From NCBI GenBank assembly GCA_016789955.1, contig JAEUPB010000072.1:44021-108020 (forward strand): a stretch of 64,000 nucleotides of DNA, read 5' to 3'. Each line of letters starts with the position of its first letter. Within the stretch, counting starts at the first letter, position 1. Origin of the DNA: Rubrivivax sp. (lineage in GTDB: Bacteria > Pseudomonadota > Gammaproteobacteria > Burkholderiales > Burkholderiaceae_C). The notes below the pieces were generated by a model. The model saw only the letters and a list, made by a program, of their open reading frames with translations. It was not told where the DNA came from and searched no databases. Positions 1 through 15,800 of the stretch are shown one piece after another. The translations under genes and the position numbers were made by a program.

Positions 1-236
1 GATCGCATCGAGCGCGGCCATCGGGGCCCGGCGCACCGCCGCGAAGACATCGGCGAACCGGTTGGTCTCGTAGAAGTGGTCACGCGCACGGGCCAGCGAA
101 TCCACCGCCGACAACGACGTGAGGAAGCCCGCCACGCCGCTGGCCACCACCAGCGCGATCGTCAGCGCCTGGCTCCACATCGCGCGCAGGTCGCGCAGCA
201 GCTTCCGGTCCAGGGCCTTCATGCGCAGCCGGGCGC

Positions 237-240
<4 letters not shown>
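1..240 (-). CDS. ABC transporter permease, FtsX/MacB type (N-terminal fragment)
   Basis: Only the N-terminal 80 or so residues are inside the window; the gene runs off the left edge. The visible protein has a basic start ([16 protein letters not shown]), one hydrophobic membrane segment ([19 protein letters not shown]) and the beginning of an extracytoplasmic region, the usual start of FtsX-family permeases. I chose GTG at 240 because it overlaps the stop of the upstream ATPase gene as GTGA; ATG at 222 in the same frame is an alternative. Together with the ATPase it should form an export or lipoprotein/drug efflux ABC complex; substrate unknown. Confidence 0.75.
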
Positions 241-952
<712 letters not shown>

Positions 953-956
<4 letters not shown>

Positions 957-1405
957 GTCGACGGCGCCTGCCGCACCACCAGCACCGGCACCGGGGACAG
1001 CCGCACCACGCGCTCGGCATCGCTGCCCAGCAGCACGCGCTCGATGCCGTGCAGGCCGTGGCTGCCGACCACGACCAGGTCGCAGCGGTGCTCGGTGGCC
1101 TGCTGCGCGATGACCTCGCCGACCCGCGACGTGTAGGCCTCGACGATCCAGGTCTCCGACGCGATCCCGGCGGCCGTCGCCGCCTCGTGGGCGCGCGCGA
1201 GCACGCCCTTGCCGTGCTCGCGCAGCGACTCGCCGAACTGTTCCCAGGTCATGGCCAGCGAGGCGTCGGCCACCATCGTCGGGTGCTCGACGACGTGCAG
1301 CAGCACGAGGCTCGCGTCGAAGGCGCGCGCCATCGCGCAGGCAGCGTCCAGGCCGCGTTGTCCGGCGTCGCTGCCGTCGATGGGGACGAGGATGCGTCGG
1401 TACAT
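953..1405 (-). CDS. Universal stress protein, UspA family
   Basis: This 150-residue single-domain Usp begins [22 protein letters not shown] and ends with the nucleotide-binding signature [35 protein letters not shown], the G-x2-G-x9-GS pattern of ATP-binding UspA proteins. Such proteins are cytoplasmic dimers induced by stress. A purine-rich ribosome-binding site (CGGAGA) lies upstream of the ATG. It is the first gene of a leftward three-gene unit: its stop overlaps the ATPase start by four bases, which ties its translation to the ABC transporter. That link is unusual for a Usp but its purpose is unknown. Confidence 0.93.
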
Positions 1406-1556
1406 GGACGGATCTCCGAGAGGGCTGGGGGCGGATCTTGCGGTGGCGCCGATGCGGGGGGATTGATGCACCGCAAGCCCGCCCGCGCCGCCGCACGCGC
1501 CCGCGGTCGTGTACCGTCGGCCGTGCAGGGCCGGCGCCATGGCCTGGGGGACGGCG

Positions 1557-1955
1557 ATGCCGGGTGCACGGGCGGAATGGATGCGGCGCGCGGCCGTGGT
1601 GGTCGTGCTCGGCCTGGCCGCGGCGCATGCCGAGGCAGTCGCCACGCTCGTCGACATCGCGTGGGACGCGCGGGGCCGCTTCCGCCACTCCGCGCCGCTG
1701 CCTGCGGGCCAGGTGCTGGAGGTGTGCGGGCGGCTGCAGGCCGGCGTGGTGGTGGCCTGGCGCCACGACACCTCGGTGCCGGTGGCCTTCAACATCCACT
1801 ACCACGTCGGCCAGGACGTGGTCTATCCGGTGCAAGTGGCGTCGACGCGCGGCGGCGCTGACCGGCTGCGCGTGACGCAGGAGCAGGACTACTGCTGGAT
1901 GTGGACGAACAAGACCGGCGGCGCCGCCACGGTCACGCTGGAGCTGCAGCGCTGA
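1557..1955 (+). CDS. Small secreted protein of unknown function
   Basis: A 132-residue protein I do not recognise. It starts with a signal peptide ([27 protein letters not shown]), so it is probably periplasmic. The mature part is beta-rich: a Pro/Val segment, [20 protein letters not shown], then [20 protein letters not shown], reminiscent of small beta-sandwich domains. I chose ATG 1557 because GGGGGA lies just upstream; in-frame ATGs at 1509, 1539 and 1581 are alternatives. It is divergent from the stress-protein operon and convergent with the copper-chaperone-like gene; hairpins at 1978-2033 separate them. Confidence 0.65.
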   Translation: MPGARAEWMRRAAVVVVLGLAAAHAEAVATLVDIAWDARGRFRHSAPLPAGQVLEVCGRLQAGVVVAWRHDTSVPVAFNIHYHVGQDVVYPVQVASTRGGADRLRVTQEQDYCWMWTNKTGGAATVTLELQR

Positions 1956-1977
1956 TCGCGGGCCCGCAGGTCCTCAG

Positions 1978-2003
1978 GCCGGCTGCCTCATCGATCAGCC
2001 GGC
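1978..2003. terminator. Hairpin, copy 1 of a tandem pair
   Basis: GCCGGCTG pairs perfectly with CAGCCGGC around a 10-base loop. It lies 22 bases after the stop of the secreted-protein gene and is repeated exactly 30 bases further on. No T-tract follows, so termination is inferred from position between two convergent genes. Confidence 0.5.
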
Positions 2004-2040
2004 TCACGCCGGCTGCCTCATCGATCAGCCGGCTCACGCC
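1981..2040. repeat. Perfect 30-bp tandem duplication
   Basis: Bases 1981-2010 are repeated without mismatch at 2011-2040. Each unit carries one complete hairpin, and the second unit also contains the stop codon of the CopZ-like gene. This looks like a recent slippage or duplication event that doubled a terminator. Confidence 0.9.
2008..2033. terminator. Hairpin, copy 2 of a tandem pair
   Basis: The same 8-bp stem and 10-base loop as the hairpin at 1978-2003. It begins immediately after the CopZ-like gene's stop codon (2034-2036) on the minus strand, the right place for its terminator. Confidence 0.5.
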
Positions 2041-2231
2041 GGCTGGGGCGCGTAGCCTTCCTCGGAGAGCTGCCGCTCCAGCGTGGCCGGCTCGGCCACG
2101 GTCTGCACGCGCACGCGGTGCGTCGGCAGGTCGATCTCGACCTGCGCCTGCGGGTCCGCGCCGAGCACGGTCTTCCGGACGACGCCGGCGCAATGCCCGC
2201 AGGTCATCGTGGGGATGGTCCATTCGATCAT
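2034..2231 (-). CDS. Heavy-metal-associated domain protein, CopZ-like copper chaperone
   Basis: A 65-residue protein made of one HMA domain. The metal-binding motif MTCGHC is at residues 9-14, followed by a helix and a strand ([15 protein letters not shown]) in the normal beta-alpha-beta order. Such small HMA proteins bind Cu(I) in the cytoplasm and hand it to CopA-type ATPases. It is transcribed divergently from a copper ATPase gene, supporting a copper role. The stop codon lies in the second unit of a 30-bp tandem duplication, so the C-terminal residues border a recently rearranged sequence. Confidence 0.85.
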   Translation of the reverse strand: MIEWTIPTMTCGHCAGVVRKTVLGADPQAQVEIDLPTHRVRVQTVAEPATLERQLSEEGYAPQPA

Positions 2232-2320
2232 GCTGTACTCCAGTCTGGCTCGATCATCGCTCGACCGCGAGGCCGGCGCGCCGATGAGGCCGCGCCGGTC
2301 TTGCGGTGGGTCAACGATGG

Positions 2321-2341
2321 AGCTTGCCACCGTGTCAAGGT
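2321..2341. promoter_or_regulatory. Candidate CueR (MerR-family) operator
   Basis: AGCTTGCCA-CCG-TGTCAAGGT is a 9-3-9 dyad with 7 of 9 positions symmetric and resembles the ACCTTGCCA/TGGCAAGGT half-sites of proteobacterial CueR operators. It sits between the divergent CopZ-like and CopA genes. A possible -10 (CATGCT, 2343-2348) follows directly, as in MerR-type promoters, which would put the copA transcription start close to the ATG at 2355. No CueR gene is in the window. Confidence 0.45.
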
Positions 2342-2354
2342 CCATGCTGCGCTC

Positions 2355-4687
<2,333 letters not shown>

Positions 4688-4691
<4 letters not shown>

Positions 4692-5773
4692 CGCACCCGC
4701 TCCGCCGCCGCACCCTCCTCGCCGCCGGCCTGCTCGGCAGCAGCACGCTCGCGAGCGCGCAGACGCCGCCGCGCCCGGCGGCCTCGCGGCCCGCAGGCAC
4801 GCCGGCACCCGCGCGGGCCGGCGCGGCGCCCGCCGCCGCGGCCGCTGCAGCCGCCCCGCGCGTGGCACCCGCTGCCGCCGGCGCCTGGCCCACGCAGACG
4901 GTGAAGATCCTCGTCGGCTTCCCCGCAGGCTCCACGCCCGACCTGTCGGCGCGCATCCTGGCCGAGGCGCTGGCCAAGCCGCTGGGGCAGTCGGTGGTGG
5001 TCGAGAACCGCCCCGGAGCCTCGGGCAACATCGCTGCCGACCTCGTGGCCAAGGCGCGCGACGACCACACGCTGGGCGTCGTGATCAACGGCAACCTGAC
5101 CTCGGCCAGGATGCTGAACCCGAAGCTGCCGTTCGACCCGGCGAAGGACTTCACGCTGCTGTCGCTGCTGACCACCGCCCCGCTGGCGCTGGTGACGCAG
5201 GCCAGCCAACCGGCAGGTGCCGAGTTCTTCACCGCCGCGCGTGACGCCGGCAAGAAGTGGAACTACGGCTCGGTGGGCATCGGCTCGGTGGGGCACCTGG
5301 GCCTGGAGTACCTGAAGAGCAAGGCCGGCCGCTTCGAGGCCGTGCACGTGCCCTACAACGGCAACCCGGCCGTCATCACCGCGCTGATCCAGGGCGACGT
5401 GCAGATGGCGCTGATGCCGCCCGGCATCGCGCTGCCTCAGATCCGCGCCGGCAAGCTGCGTGCGATCGGCCTCACCGGTGGCCGCAGCACGCTGGCGCCG
5501 GAGATCCCGTCGCTGCAGTCGCTGGGCGTGCCGTTGTACGACCTCGAGGTGTGGACGGCGCTGGTCGGCCCGGCCAGCCTGTCGGCCGCCGCGCAGGCGC
5601 GGCTGGCCGCCGAGGTGCCGGCGCAGGTGCGCAGCGCCGAGGTGCGCCAGCGCCTCTTCAACGCCGGCTGGCAGGCGCAGGGCAGCGCGCCCGAGGGCCT
5701 GAAGCTGCGCGTGAAGAGCGAGACCGCGGTGATGGGCGGGATCATCGCGATGCAGGGCATCACGGCGCAGTGA
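4688..5773 (+). CDS. Tripartite tricarboxylate transporter receptor, Bug family
   Basis: A 361-residue periplasmic solute-binding protein. A twin-arginine-like leader ([20 protein letters not shown]) is followed by a low-complexity Ala/Pro stretch up to residue 65, longer than usual. The Bug core then begins: [52 protein letters not shown], with later family segments [22 protein letters not shown] and GKLRAIGL. Bug proteins bind carboxylates and other small anions, often without a cognate transporter nearby, as here. Its ATG overlaps copA's stop and its stop overlaps the oxidoreductase start. Confidence 0.92.
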
Positions 5774-7107
5774 GTTTCATCGCCGAGCCGGCGCGGCACA
5801 CCGAGGTCCTCGGTGAGTTCGACGTGGTCGTCGCCGGCGGCGGGCCCGCCGGCTCGGCCGCCGCGGTCAGCGCCGCACGGCACGGCGCGCGCACGCTGCT
5901 GGTGGAGCGCTACGGCTTCCTCGGCGGCATGGGCACTGCCGGCGGCGTGACGAACTTCGCCGGCCTCTACGGCCGCCGCGGCGGGCAGATGCAGCAGCTG
6001 GTGCGCGGCGTCGTCGACGAGCTGCTCGCACGCATCGACGCGCTCGGCGGCCTGAACGCGCCGCAGGACGGGCTGCAGGGCCGCATCCGCGTGCGCTCGT
6101 ACGACGTGCCGGCCTACCAGTGCGCGGCCGACCAGTGGCTCGCGGCGGCCGGCGCGCAGGTGCTGTTCCACGCCTGGATCTGCGGCGTGGCGATGGGCGC
6201 CGACGACACGCTCGATGCGCTGATCGTCGAGACCAAGTCCGGCCGCCGAGCGGTGCGCGCGCGCCAGTTCATCGACGCCACCGGCGACGCCGACGTGAGC
6301 CACCTCGCCGGCGTGCCCACCGAGTGGGGCGACGGCGCCGGCAACGCGCTGTACCCGAGCACGATGTGCCGCATCGGCGGCGTCGATGCGCCGCGTGCGC
6401 TCGACGCGGTGGGCGAGTTCAAGGCCATCGAGCGGCTGATGGACGCCGCCGCGGGCCGCTATGCGTTCCCGCGCCGCGGCGCCATCCTCAGGCCGCAGAA
6501 GGACCCGACGGTCTGGCGCGCCAACGTCACGCAGTTGCGCAACGCCGAAGGCCGCGCGGTGGACGCCACCGACGCGCATCAGCTCAGCGCGGCCGAGGCC
6601 GAGGGGCGGCGGCAGATCGTCGACTACCTGCGGTTCCTGCGCGCCGAGGTGCCCGGCTTCGAGCGCGCGACCGTGCTCGACATCGCGCCTCAGATCGGCG
6701 TGCGCGAGACGCGCCGCGTGCGCTGCGCGACGATGCTCACCGCCGAGCACGTGCTGGGCGGCGCGCGCTTTCCCGACGCGATCGGCCTGAACGCCTGGCC
6801 GATCGAGCAGCATGTCGACGGCGGCATCGCCTGGGCCTTTCCGCGCGACCCCGACAACGCCTGCAACCAGCTGCCCTTCGGCATGCTGGTGCCCGCGCGC
6901 ATCGGCAACCTGCTGGTGGCCGGCCGCTGTGCAGGCATGGAGCACCTCGGGCAGGCGGCGGCGCGCGTCAGCGGCGGCTGCTTCGTGATGGGCCAGGCGG
7001 CCGGCACCGCGGCGGCGCTGCGGGTGCAGGACAGGTTTTCGTTGGGGCGGTTGCAGCAGGTGTTGCACCAGGACGGGGTGGAACTGGGCCAGCCGGCCGC
7101 TGGCTGA
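5770..7107 (+). CDS. FAD-dependent oxidoreductase (FAD_oxidored type)
   Basis: A 445-residue flavoprotein. The N-terminal FAD-binding dinucleotide fold is clear: [31 protein letters not shown], then [15 protein letters not shown]. The C-terminal flavin segment ([37 protein letters not shown]) is the signature of FAD-dependent oxidoreductases related to fumarate-reductase-like flavoproteins. The start is GTG 5770, overlapping the Bug gene's stop by four bases. Coupling suggests it oxidises or reduces a ligand captured by that Bug protein, but the substrate is not identifiable from sequence. Confidence 0.88.
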   Translation: MSFIAEPARHTEVLGEFDVVVAGGGPAGSAAAVSAARHGARTLLVERYGFLGGMGTAGGVTNFAGLYGRRGGQMQQLVRGVVDELLARIDALGGLNAPQDGLQGRIRVRSYDVPAYQCAADQWLAAAGAQVLFHAWICGVAMGADDTLDALIVETKSGRRAVRARQFIDATGDADVSHLAGVPTEWGDGAGNALYPSTMCRIGGVDAPRALDAVGEFKAIERLMDAAAGRYAFPRRGAILRPQKDPTVWRANVTQLRNAEGRAVDATDAHQLSAAEAEGRRQIVDYLRFLRAEVPGFERATVLDIAPQIGVRETRRVRCATMLTAEHVLGGARFPDAIGLNAWPIEQHVDGGIAWAFPRDPDNACNQLPFGMLVPARIGNLLVAGRCAGMEHLGQAAARVSGGCFVMGQAAGTAAALRVQDRFSLGRLQQVLHQDGVELGQPAAG

Positions 7108-7117
7108 CGCTCGACAG

Positions 7118-7132
7118 GCCCCTCTCCGGGGC
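7118..7132. terminator. Short GC hairpin after the oxidoreductase gene
   Basis: GCCCC-TCTCC-GGGGC, a perfect 5-bp stem starting 11 bases after the stop codon. A second hairpin, CCCCGC-TCCGC-GCGGGG, follows at 7170-7186. Neither has a strong T-tract, so termination is only suggested. Confidence 0.35.
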
Positions 7133-7264
7133 GTGCGGAAGGTCAACCGTCCTTTCCGGCACTACTTTCCCCCGCTCCGCGCGGGGATCGCATCCGAAGA
7201 TCCGGTGTCATCGAGCGCATCTGTCACCGCCCCGGGCGGGTGGTGCGGCGCCGAGGGAGGCACC

Positions 7265-8794
7265 ATGAAACTGAGCTGCAAGCTGCCGCTGATGCTGACG
7301 GCCATGCTCGTCGCGACGCTCGTCGCGGCCGGAGTCGGGCTGCACGGGCTGAACCGCGCGCTGGACATCTACGTCACCGATGTGGATCCGCGCAACGACG
7401 ATGCGCGCGAGGTCGCCCTGCTGTCGTCGACGTTCAAGACGCAGGTGCAGGAATGGAAGAACGTCCTGCTGCGGGGCAAGGACCCGAAAGCCCTGGAGCG
7501 GCACTGGGGAGAGTTCCAGAAGCTCGAGGGCGAGGTCGGTTCGGTCTCCGCGCGGATCATCGGGCGCATGCCCGATGGCGAGGCACGCCGGCTGGTGGCG
7601 GACTTCGCGTCGGCGCATGCCACGATGGGCCGCAACTACCGCAAGGGCCACGCCGCGTTCCTTGCGGCAGGGCTCGATCCGGTCGTCGGCGACACCGCCG
7701 TCAAGGGCATGGACCGCGAGCCCGCGAAGCTCCTGCTGGCGGCCGAGCAGAAGGTGGCCGCACTGGCCGACCAGGCGTCCACCGAGGCCGCGGAGCGGGC
7801 GCAGCGCTCCCTGGTGACCAGCGTCACGACGCTGCTGACGGTCTTCGGCGCGTGCCTGTGTGCCGGCATCGTCTGGAGCCGGCGCCTGGTGAGGCCGCTG
7901 GCGCAGGCTGCCACGGTGGCGCGCGCCGTGGCCGAGGGCGACCTGACGCAGCCGGTGCCGCCGACCACCCCCGACGAGGTGGGCGAGCTGATCACGGCGC
8001 TCGGGCGCATGCAGCAGAGCCTGTCGTCCCTGGTGGGCACGGTGCGCGACGGCGCCCAGGGCGTGGCCACGGCCAGTTCGCAGATCGCCCAGGGCAACAG
8101 CGATCTGAGCGCGCGCACCGAACAGCAGGCTGCGGCCGTCGAGCAGACGTCGGCCACGATGACGCAGCTGAGCACCACCGTGCGCAGCACCGCCGAGAAC
8201 GCGCAGCAGGCCGACCGGATGGCGCAGTCCGCGTCCGAGGTCGCCGCCCGGGGCGGCTCGGTGATGAGCGAGTTCGTGCAGACGATGCGCGGCATCGAGG
8301 AGAGCTCGCGTCGCATCGCCGAGATCATCGGCACCATCGACGGCATCGCCTTCCAGACCAACATCCTGGCGCTCAACGCCGCGGTGGAGGCGGCGCGCGC
8401 CGGCGAGCAGGGGCGCGGCTTCGCGGTCGTCGCCGGCGAAGTGCGCACGCTGGCGCAGCGCAGCGCCGAGGCCTCGCGCGAGATCCGGCGGCTCATCGGC
8501 GAGAGCGTCGAGCGCGTGGGCCAGGGGTCGGCCCTCGTCGAGCGCGTGGGCAGCACGATGCAGGACGTGGGGGGCTCGATCCAGCGCGTGTCCCAGATCG
8601 TGCAGGAGATCAGTGCGGCCAGCCGCGAGCAGGCGCTCGGCGTCGGACAGGTCGAGCAGGCGGTGGGGCAGATCGACCGCACGACGCAGCACAACGCGGC
8701 GCTGGTCGAGGAGTCGGCCGCCGCGGCCGAGAGCCTGGAGACGCAGGCGTCCCGCCTGGTCCAGGCCGTGGCGGTGTTCAAGCTCGCCACCTGA
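7265..8794 (+). CDS. Methyl-accepting chemotaxis protein
   Basis: A 509-residue membrane chemoreceptor. The first membrane helix ([20 protein letters not shown]) is followed by a roughly 160-residue periplasmic four-helix sensor, a second membrane helix near 186-208 ([16 protein letters not shown]), a HAMP domain ([23 protein letters not shown]) and the cytoplasmic signalling domain. The conserved hairpin tip [20 protein letters not shown] lies near 375-395, where CheA and CheW dock. No C-terminal CheR-binding pentapeptide is seen. A strong ribosome-binding site (GAGGGAGG) precedes the ATG. Ligand unknown. Confidence 0.96.
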   Translation: MKLSCKLPLMLTAMLVATLVAAGVGLHGLNRALDIYVTDVDPRNDDAREVALLSSTFKTQVQEWKNVLLRGKDPKALERHWGEFQKLEGEVGSVSARIIGRMPDGEARRLVADFASAHATMGRNYRKGHAAFLAAGLDPVVGDTAVKGMDREPAKLLLAAEQKVAALADQASTEAAERAQRSLVTSVTTLLTVFGACLCAGIVWSRRLVRPLAQAATVARAVAEGDLTQPVPPTTPDEVGELITALGRMQQSLSSLVGTVRDGAQGVATASSQIAQGNSDLSARTEQQAAAVEQTSATMTQLSTTVRSTAENAQQADRMAQSASEVAARGGSVMSEFVQTMRGIEESSRRIAEIIGTIDGIAFQTNILALNAAVEAARAGEQGRGFAVVAGEVRTLAQRSAEASREIRRLIGESVERVGQGSALVERVGSTMQDVGGSIQRVSQIVQEISAASREQALGVGQVEQAVGQIDRTTQHNAALVEESAAAAESLETQASRLVQAVAVFKLAT

Positions 8795-8892
8795 CGCCGC
8801 CGGGGCCGGCCTCGACGGGGGCCTCGCCCGGCGGCGCGGCGCAGCAGGAATCGTCAAGACGCGCGGCCGCGACGCCCGTATCGTGGCCGGCC

Positions 8893-9303
8893 ATGAAGAG
8901 CGTAGCGATCCGTTGGGGCGCCGTGGCCGGCGCGCTGCTGCTGGCCGAGGCGGTGCTGGTCGGCGCCGCGTTCGCGTGGGTGGCGATCTACAGCCACCTG
9001 CTGAACCCGGGCCAGCCGATCGCCATCTACCAGGGCCATGCGCAGGCGTCGGGGCCGTGGGTGTCCATCCTCGTCGGGATGCCGCTGTTCGCGGCGATCG
9101 GCTGCCGCCTGCCCGGGCCGCCGGCCACCGCCTGGGCGTTCATCGCCGCCTACCTCGTGCTCGACGCCGCGGTGCTGCTGGCGGCTGCCGGCGCGGCGCT
9201 GCCGGCAGGGCTGGTGGTCGCGAGCTACGCGAGCAAGGGGCTCGCGCTGGTGGCCGGACGCCGCTGCCAGCGGGCGCGCCGACCCGCTGCCGCGGGCGCA
9301 TGA
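8893..9303 (+). CDS. Four-helix membrane protein of unknown function
   Basis: A 136-residue protein with about four hydrophobic segments (AVAGALLLAEAVLVGAAFAWVAI, ILVGMPLFAAIGCRL, WAFIAAYLVLDAAVLLAAAGAAL, GLVVASYASKGLALV) and a short basic tail. I do not recognise a family. Its stop overlaps the start of the AraC-type regulator as ATGA, so the two are translated together; proteins in this position are sometimes targets of their partner regulator's ligand response, but this is inference. Confidence 0.7.
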   Translation: MKSVAIRWGAVAGALLLAEAVLVGAAFAWVAIYSHLLNPGQPIAIYQGHAQASGPWVSILVGMPLFAAIGCRLPGPPATAWAFIAAYLVLDAAVLLAAAGAALPAGLVVASYASKGLALVAGRRCQRARRPAAAGA

Positions 9304-10178
9304 ACGACGCACTGGCGCGGCTGCTGCCGCTGCTCGTGCATGTGCAGGCGCAGCTCGACGGCGACCTGTCGGCCGCGGCGCTGGCCCGGCACGCCGGGCT
9401 GTCGGTGTCGCGGCTGCACCGGCTGTTCGTCGCCGCCACCGGCGAGACGCCGAAGGCCTACGTCACGCGGCTGCGTCTGGAGCGGGCCGCGTTCCGGCTG
9501 CACCTGCACGAGGCAACGCTGCTCGAACTGGCGCTGGACAGCGGCTACCGGCACCACGAGACCTTCACGCGCGCCTTCGTCCGCCACCACGGGGTGCCGC
9601 CGGGCGCCTATCGCTCGGCTGCGCGCCGCAGGCGCGGCGATCAAGCCCAGCGGGCCCCGGTGCCGCGGCACCCGGCGGGGCTGGCGCCACTGGCCTACGA
9701 ATTGTCGGCCTCGCGCGTGCAGCGGCTGCGCGCGCAGCATCTGGCCTTCGTGCGCCACGTCGGGCCGTACGAGGAGGTCCCCGGCAGCCTGTTCGATGAG
9801 TTGCTGGACTGGGCACAGGGCTGCCGGCTGCCGGGGCCTTGGATCTGGCTGGGCATCGGCCACGACGCGCCGTCGACCACCGCCGCCGACCGGCTGCGCT
9901 TCGACGCCGCGGTGGTCGTGCCGCGGCCGTTCGCGCCTTCCGGCCGGGTGGCCTGCCAGCTGCTGCCCGAAGGCCTGTATGCAGTGGTCACGCACGTGGG
10001 GCCGTTCGGCACGCTGCCGCAGGCCTACGCGCAGGCGTATGTCCAGGCTCTGGCGCTGCCCGGCCATCGGCTGGTGGGGCTGCCGGCAGTGGAGATCTAC
10101 CGGGCGGCACGCGTCGACATCCGGCACCGGCTGAACCAGACGGACATCTGCCTGCCGGTGCAGCGCGCTGCGGGCTGA
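9300..10178 (+). CDS. AraC-family regulator with GyrI-like effector domain
   Basis: A 292-residue cytoplasmic transcription factor. Residues 1-105 are an AraC/XylS double helix-turn-helix (LSAAALARHAGLSVSRLHRLF and LLELALDSGYRHHETFTRAF, ending in FVRHHGVPPGAYR). Residues about 130-290 form a GyrI/BmrR-type small-molecule domain (LRAQHLAFVRHVGPYEEVPGSLFDELLDWA, GLYAVVTHVGPFGTLPQAY). This is the Rob/SoxS-type layout used to sense amphipathic compounds. It overlaps the preceding membrane-protein gene by four bases (ATGA). Confidence 0.92.
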   Translation: MNDALARLLPLLVHVQAQLDGDLSAAALARHAGLSVSRLHRLFVAATGETPKAYVTRLRLERAAFRLHLHEATLLELALDSGYRHHETFTRAFVRHHGVPPGAYRSAARRRRGDQAQRAPVPRHPAGLAPLAYELSASRVQRLRAQHLAFVRHVGPYEEVPGSLFDELLDWAQGCRLPGPWIWLGIGHDAPSTTAADRLRFDAAVVVPRPFAPSGRVACQLLPEGLYAVVTHVGPFGTLPQAYAQAYVQALALPGHRLVGLPAVEIYRAARVDIRHRLNQTDICLPVQRAAG

Positions 10179-10243
10179 CGGGGGCCATCCCGGGGCGCGG
10201 TTCTTGCGACTCGGGGGGCACCCCGTCAGCGCACCCACCCACC

Positions 10244-12778
<2,535 letters not shown>

Positions 12779-12805
12779 ACCCCTCAGGCCACGAGCGAGA
12801 GTGCG

Positions 12806-15800
12806 ATGAGCCCAGACACCCCGACGCCGATCCGCTCGCTGCTGATCGCCAACCGCTCCGAGATCGCCATCCGCGTGATGCGCGCCGCCGCCGAGCTGCG
12901 CATCCGCACCGTGGGCATCTACTCGCAGCAGGACCGCCAGTGCCTGCACCGCTACAAGGCCGACGAGAGCTACCTCGTCGGCGAAGGGCAGAAGCCGCTC
13001 GCCGCCTACCTCGACGGTGCCGACATCCTGCGCGTGGCGCGCGAGGCCGGCGTGGATGCCATCCACCCCGGCTACGGCTTCCTCTCGGAGAACCCCGAGT
13101 TCGCCGAGAGCGTGATCGCCGCGGGCATCCGCTGGGTGGGCCCCTCGCCCGAGGCGATGCGCACGCTGGGCAACAAGGTGGCCGCGCGCAACGCGGCCGT
13201 GAAGGCGGGCGTGGCGGTGATGCCGGCCACGCCGCCGCTGCCGCGTGATCTGGCGGAGTGCCGGCGCCTGGCCGAGGGCATCGGCTTCCCGGTGATGCTG
13301 AAGGCGAGCTGGGGCGGCGGCGGCCGCGGCATGCGCGTGATCGAGGGTGCCGACGACCTGCCGGCGGCGCTGGAGGCCGCGCGGCGCGAGGCGCTGGCGG
13401 CCTTCGGCAACGACGAGGTGTACTTCGAGAAGCTGGTGCGCCGCGCGCGCCACGTGGAGGTGCAGATCCTCGGCGACCGCCACGGCAACCTCGTGCACCT
13501 GCACGAGCGCGACTGCACCGCGCAGCGGCGCAACCAGAAGGTGGTGGAGCGCGCGCCCGCTCCCTACCTCGACGCCGCCGGCCGCGCCGAGCTGTGCGAG
13601 AGCGCGCTGCGGCTGATGCGCTCGGTGGGCTACACGCATGCCGGCACCGTCGAGTTCCTGATGGATGCCGACACCGGGCAGTGCTACTTCATCGAGGTCA
13701 ACCCGCGCATCCAGGTCGAGCACACGGTGACCGAGATGATCACCGGCATCGACATCGTCAAGGCGCAGATCCGCATCACCGAAGGCGCGTGGATCGGCCT
13801 GCCGCCGGGCGACGTGCGCGCGTCCGCCGGCGTGCCGGCGCAGGGCGACATTCCGCTGAACGGGCACGCGCTGCAGTGCCGCGTGACCACCGAGGACCCC
13901 GAGAACGGCTTCCTGCCCGACTACGGCCGCATCGCCGCGTACCGCAGCGCGGCCGGCTTCGGCATCCGGCTCGATGCCGGCACGGCCTACACCGGCGCCG
14001 TGATCACGCCGTACTACGACTCGCTGCTGGTGAAGGTCACCGCGTGGGCGCCCACGGCGGCCGAGACCACGCAGCGCATGGACCGCGCGCTGCGCGAGTT
14101 CCGCATCCGCGGCGTGGCCACCAACCTGCCGTTCCTCGAGAACCTGATCAACCACCCGGCCTTCATCGCCGGCGGGATTACCACGCGCTTCATCGAGACC
14201 ACGCCGGAGCTGCTGGCCTTCAGCGCGCGGCGCGACCGCGCCACCAAGCTGCTCGGCTTCCTGGCCGAGACCGCGGTGCACGGCAATCCCGAGGTGCAGG
14301 GGCGCGAGCGCCCGCCGCTGCCGCTGCCCAAGCCGGTGCTGCCGAAGGTCGACCGCTCCGCCCCGGTGCCCGAGGGCACCCGGCAGCTGCTGAAGACGCT
14401 GGGCCCGGCCGGCTTCGCGCAGTGGATGCTGGCGCAGGAGCGCGTGCTCGTCACCGACACCACGCTGCGCGACGCGCACCAGTCGCTGCTGGCCACGCGC
14501 ATGCGCACCGCCGACATGCTGCCGGTCGCGCCGTACTACGCGCAGCGGCTGTCGCCGCTGTTCTCGCTCGAGTGCTGGGGCGGCGCCACCTTCGACGTGG
14601 CGATCCGCTTCCTGAAGGAGGACCCGTGGGAGCGCCTGGCGGCGCTGCGCGAGCGCGTGCCCAACCTGCTGTTCCAGATGCTGCTGCGCGGCTCCAACGC
14701 GGTGGGCTACACGAACTACGCCGACAACGTGGTGCGCCACTTCGTGCAGCAGGCCGCCGCCGGCGGCATCGACCTGTTCCGCGTGTTCGACTCGCTGAAC
14801 TGGGTGGCCAACATGCGCGTGGCCATCGACGCGGTGCTCGAAACCGGCACACTGTGCGAGGGCGCCATCTGCTACACCGCCGACGTGCACGACCCGGCGC
14901 GGCCGAAGTACGCGCTCGGCTACTACCTCGGCATCGCGCGCGAGCTGCAGAAGGCCGGCGTGCACATCCTCGCGATCAAGGACATGGCCGGCGTCTGCCG
15001 CCCGCGTGCCGCCGCGGCGCTCGTGAAGGCGCTGAAGGAAGAGACCGGGCTGCCGATCCACTTCCACACGCACGACACCAGCGGCGCCGCGGCGGCCTCG
15101 GTGCTGGCGGCCATCGAGGCCGGTTGCGACGCGGTGGACGGCGCGCTCGACGCGATGAGCGGGCTCACGTCGCAGCCCAACCTGTCGGCGATCGCCGCGG
15201 CGCTGAAGGGCACGGCGCGCGACCCCGGGCTCGATGCCGACGCGCTGCACGCGGCCTCGACGTACTTCGAGGGCGTGCGGCGCTTCTACGCGCCGTTCGA
15301 GAGCGAGATCCGCAGCGGCACCGCCGACGTCTACCGCCACGAGATGCCCGGCGGCCAGTACACCAACCTGCGCGAGCAGGCGCGCGCGCTGGGCCTGGCG
15401 CACCGCTGGAGCGAGGTGTCGCAGGCCTACGCCGACGTGAACCGGCTGTTCGGCGACATCGTGAAGGTCACGCCCACGTCCAAGGTGGTCGGCGACATGG
15501 CGCTGATGATGGTGGCCAGCGACCTCACCGCCGCCGACGTGCTCGAGCCCGCGCGCGAGATCGCCTTCCCCGAGTCTGTGGTGTCGCTGTTCCGCGGCGA
15601 GCTGGGCTTCCCGCCCGACGGCTTCCCGGCCGACGTGTCGCGCAAGGTGCTGCGGCTGCAGGGCGGCGAGACGCCGCCGGCACCCTACCGCCCGGGTGAC
15701 CGCCTGCCGCCGGTGGACCTGGCCGCGGCGCGGCAGCGCGCCGAGCAGGAGTGCGAGCAGCCGCTTTCGGAGGCGCAGTTCTCGTCGTGGCTGATGTACC

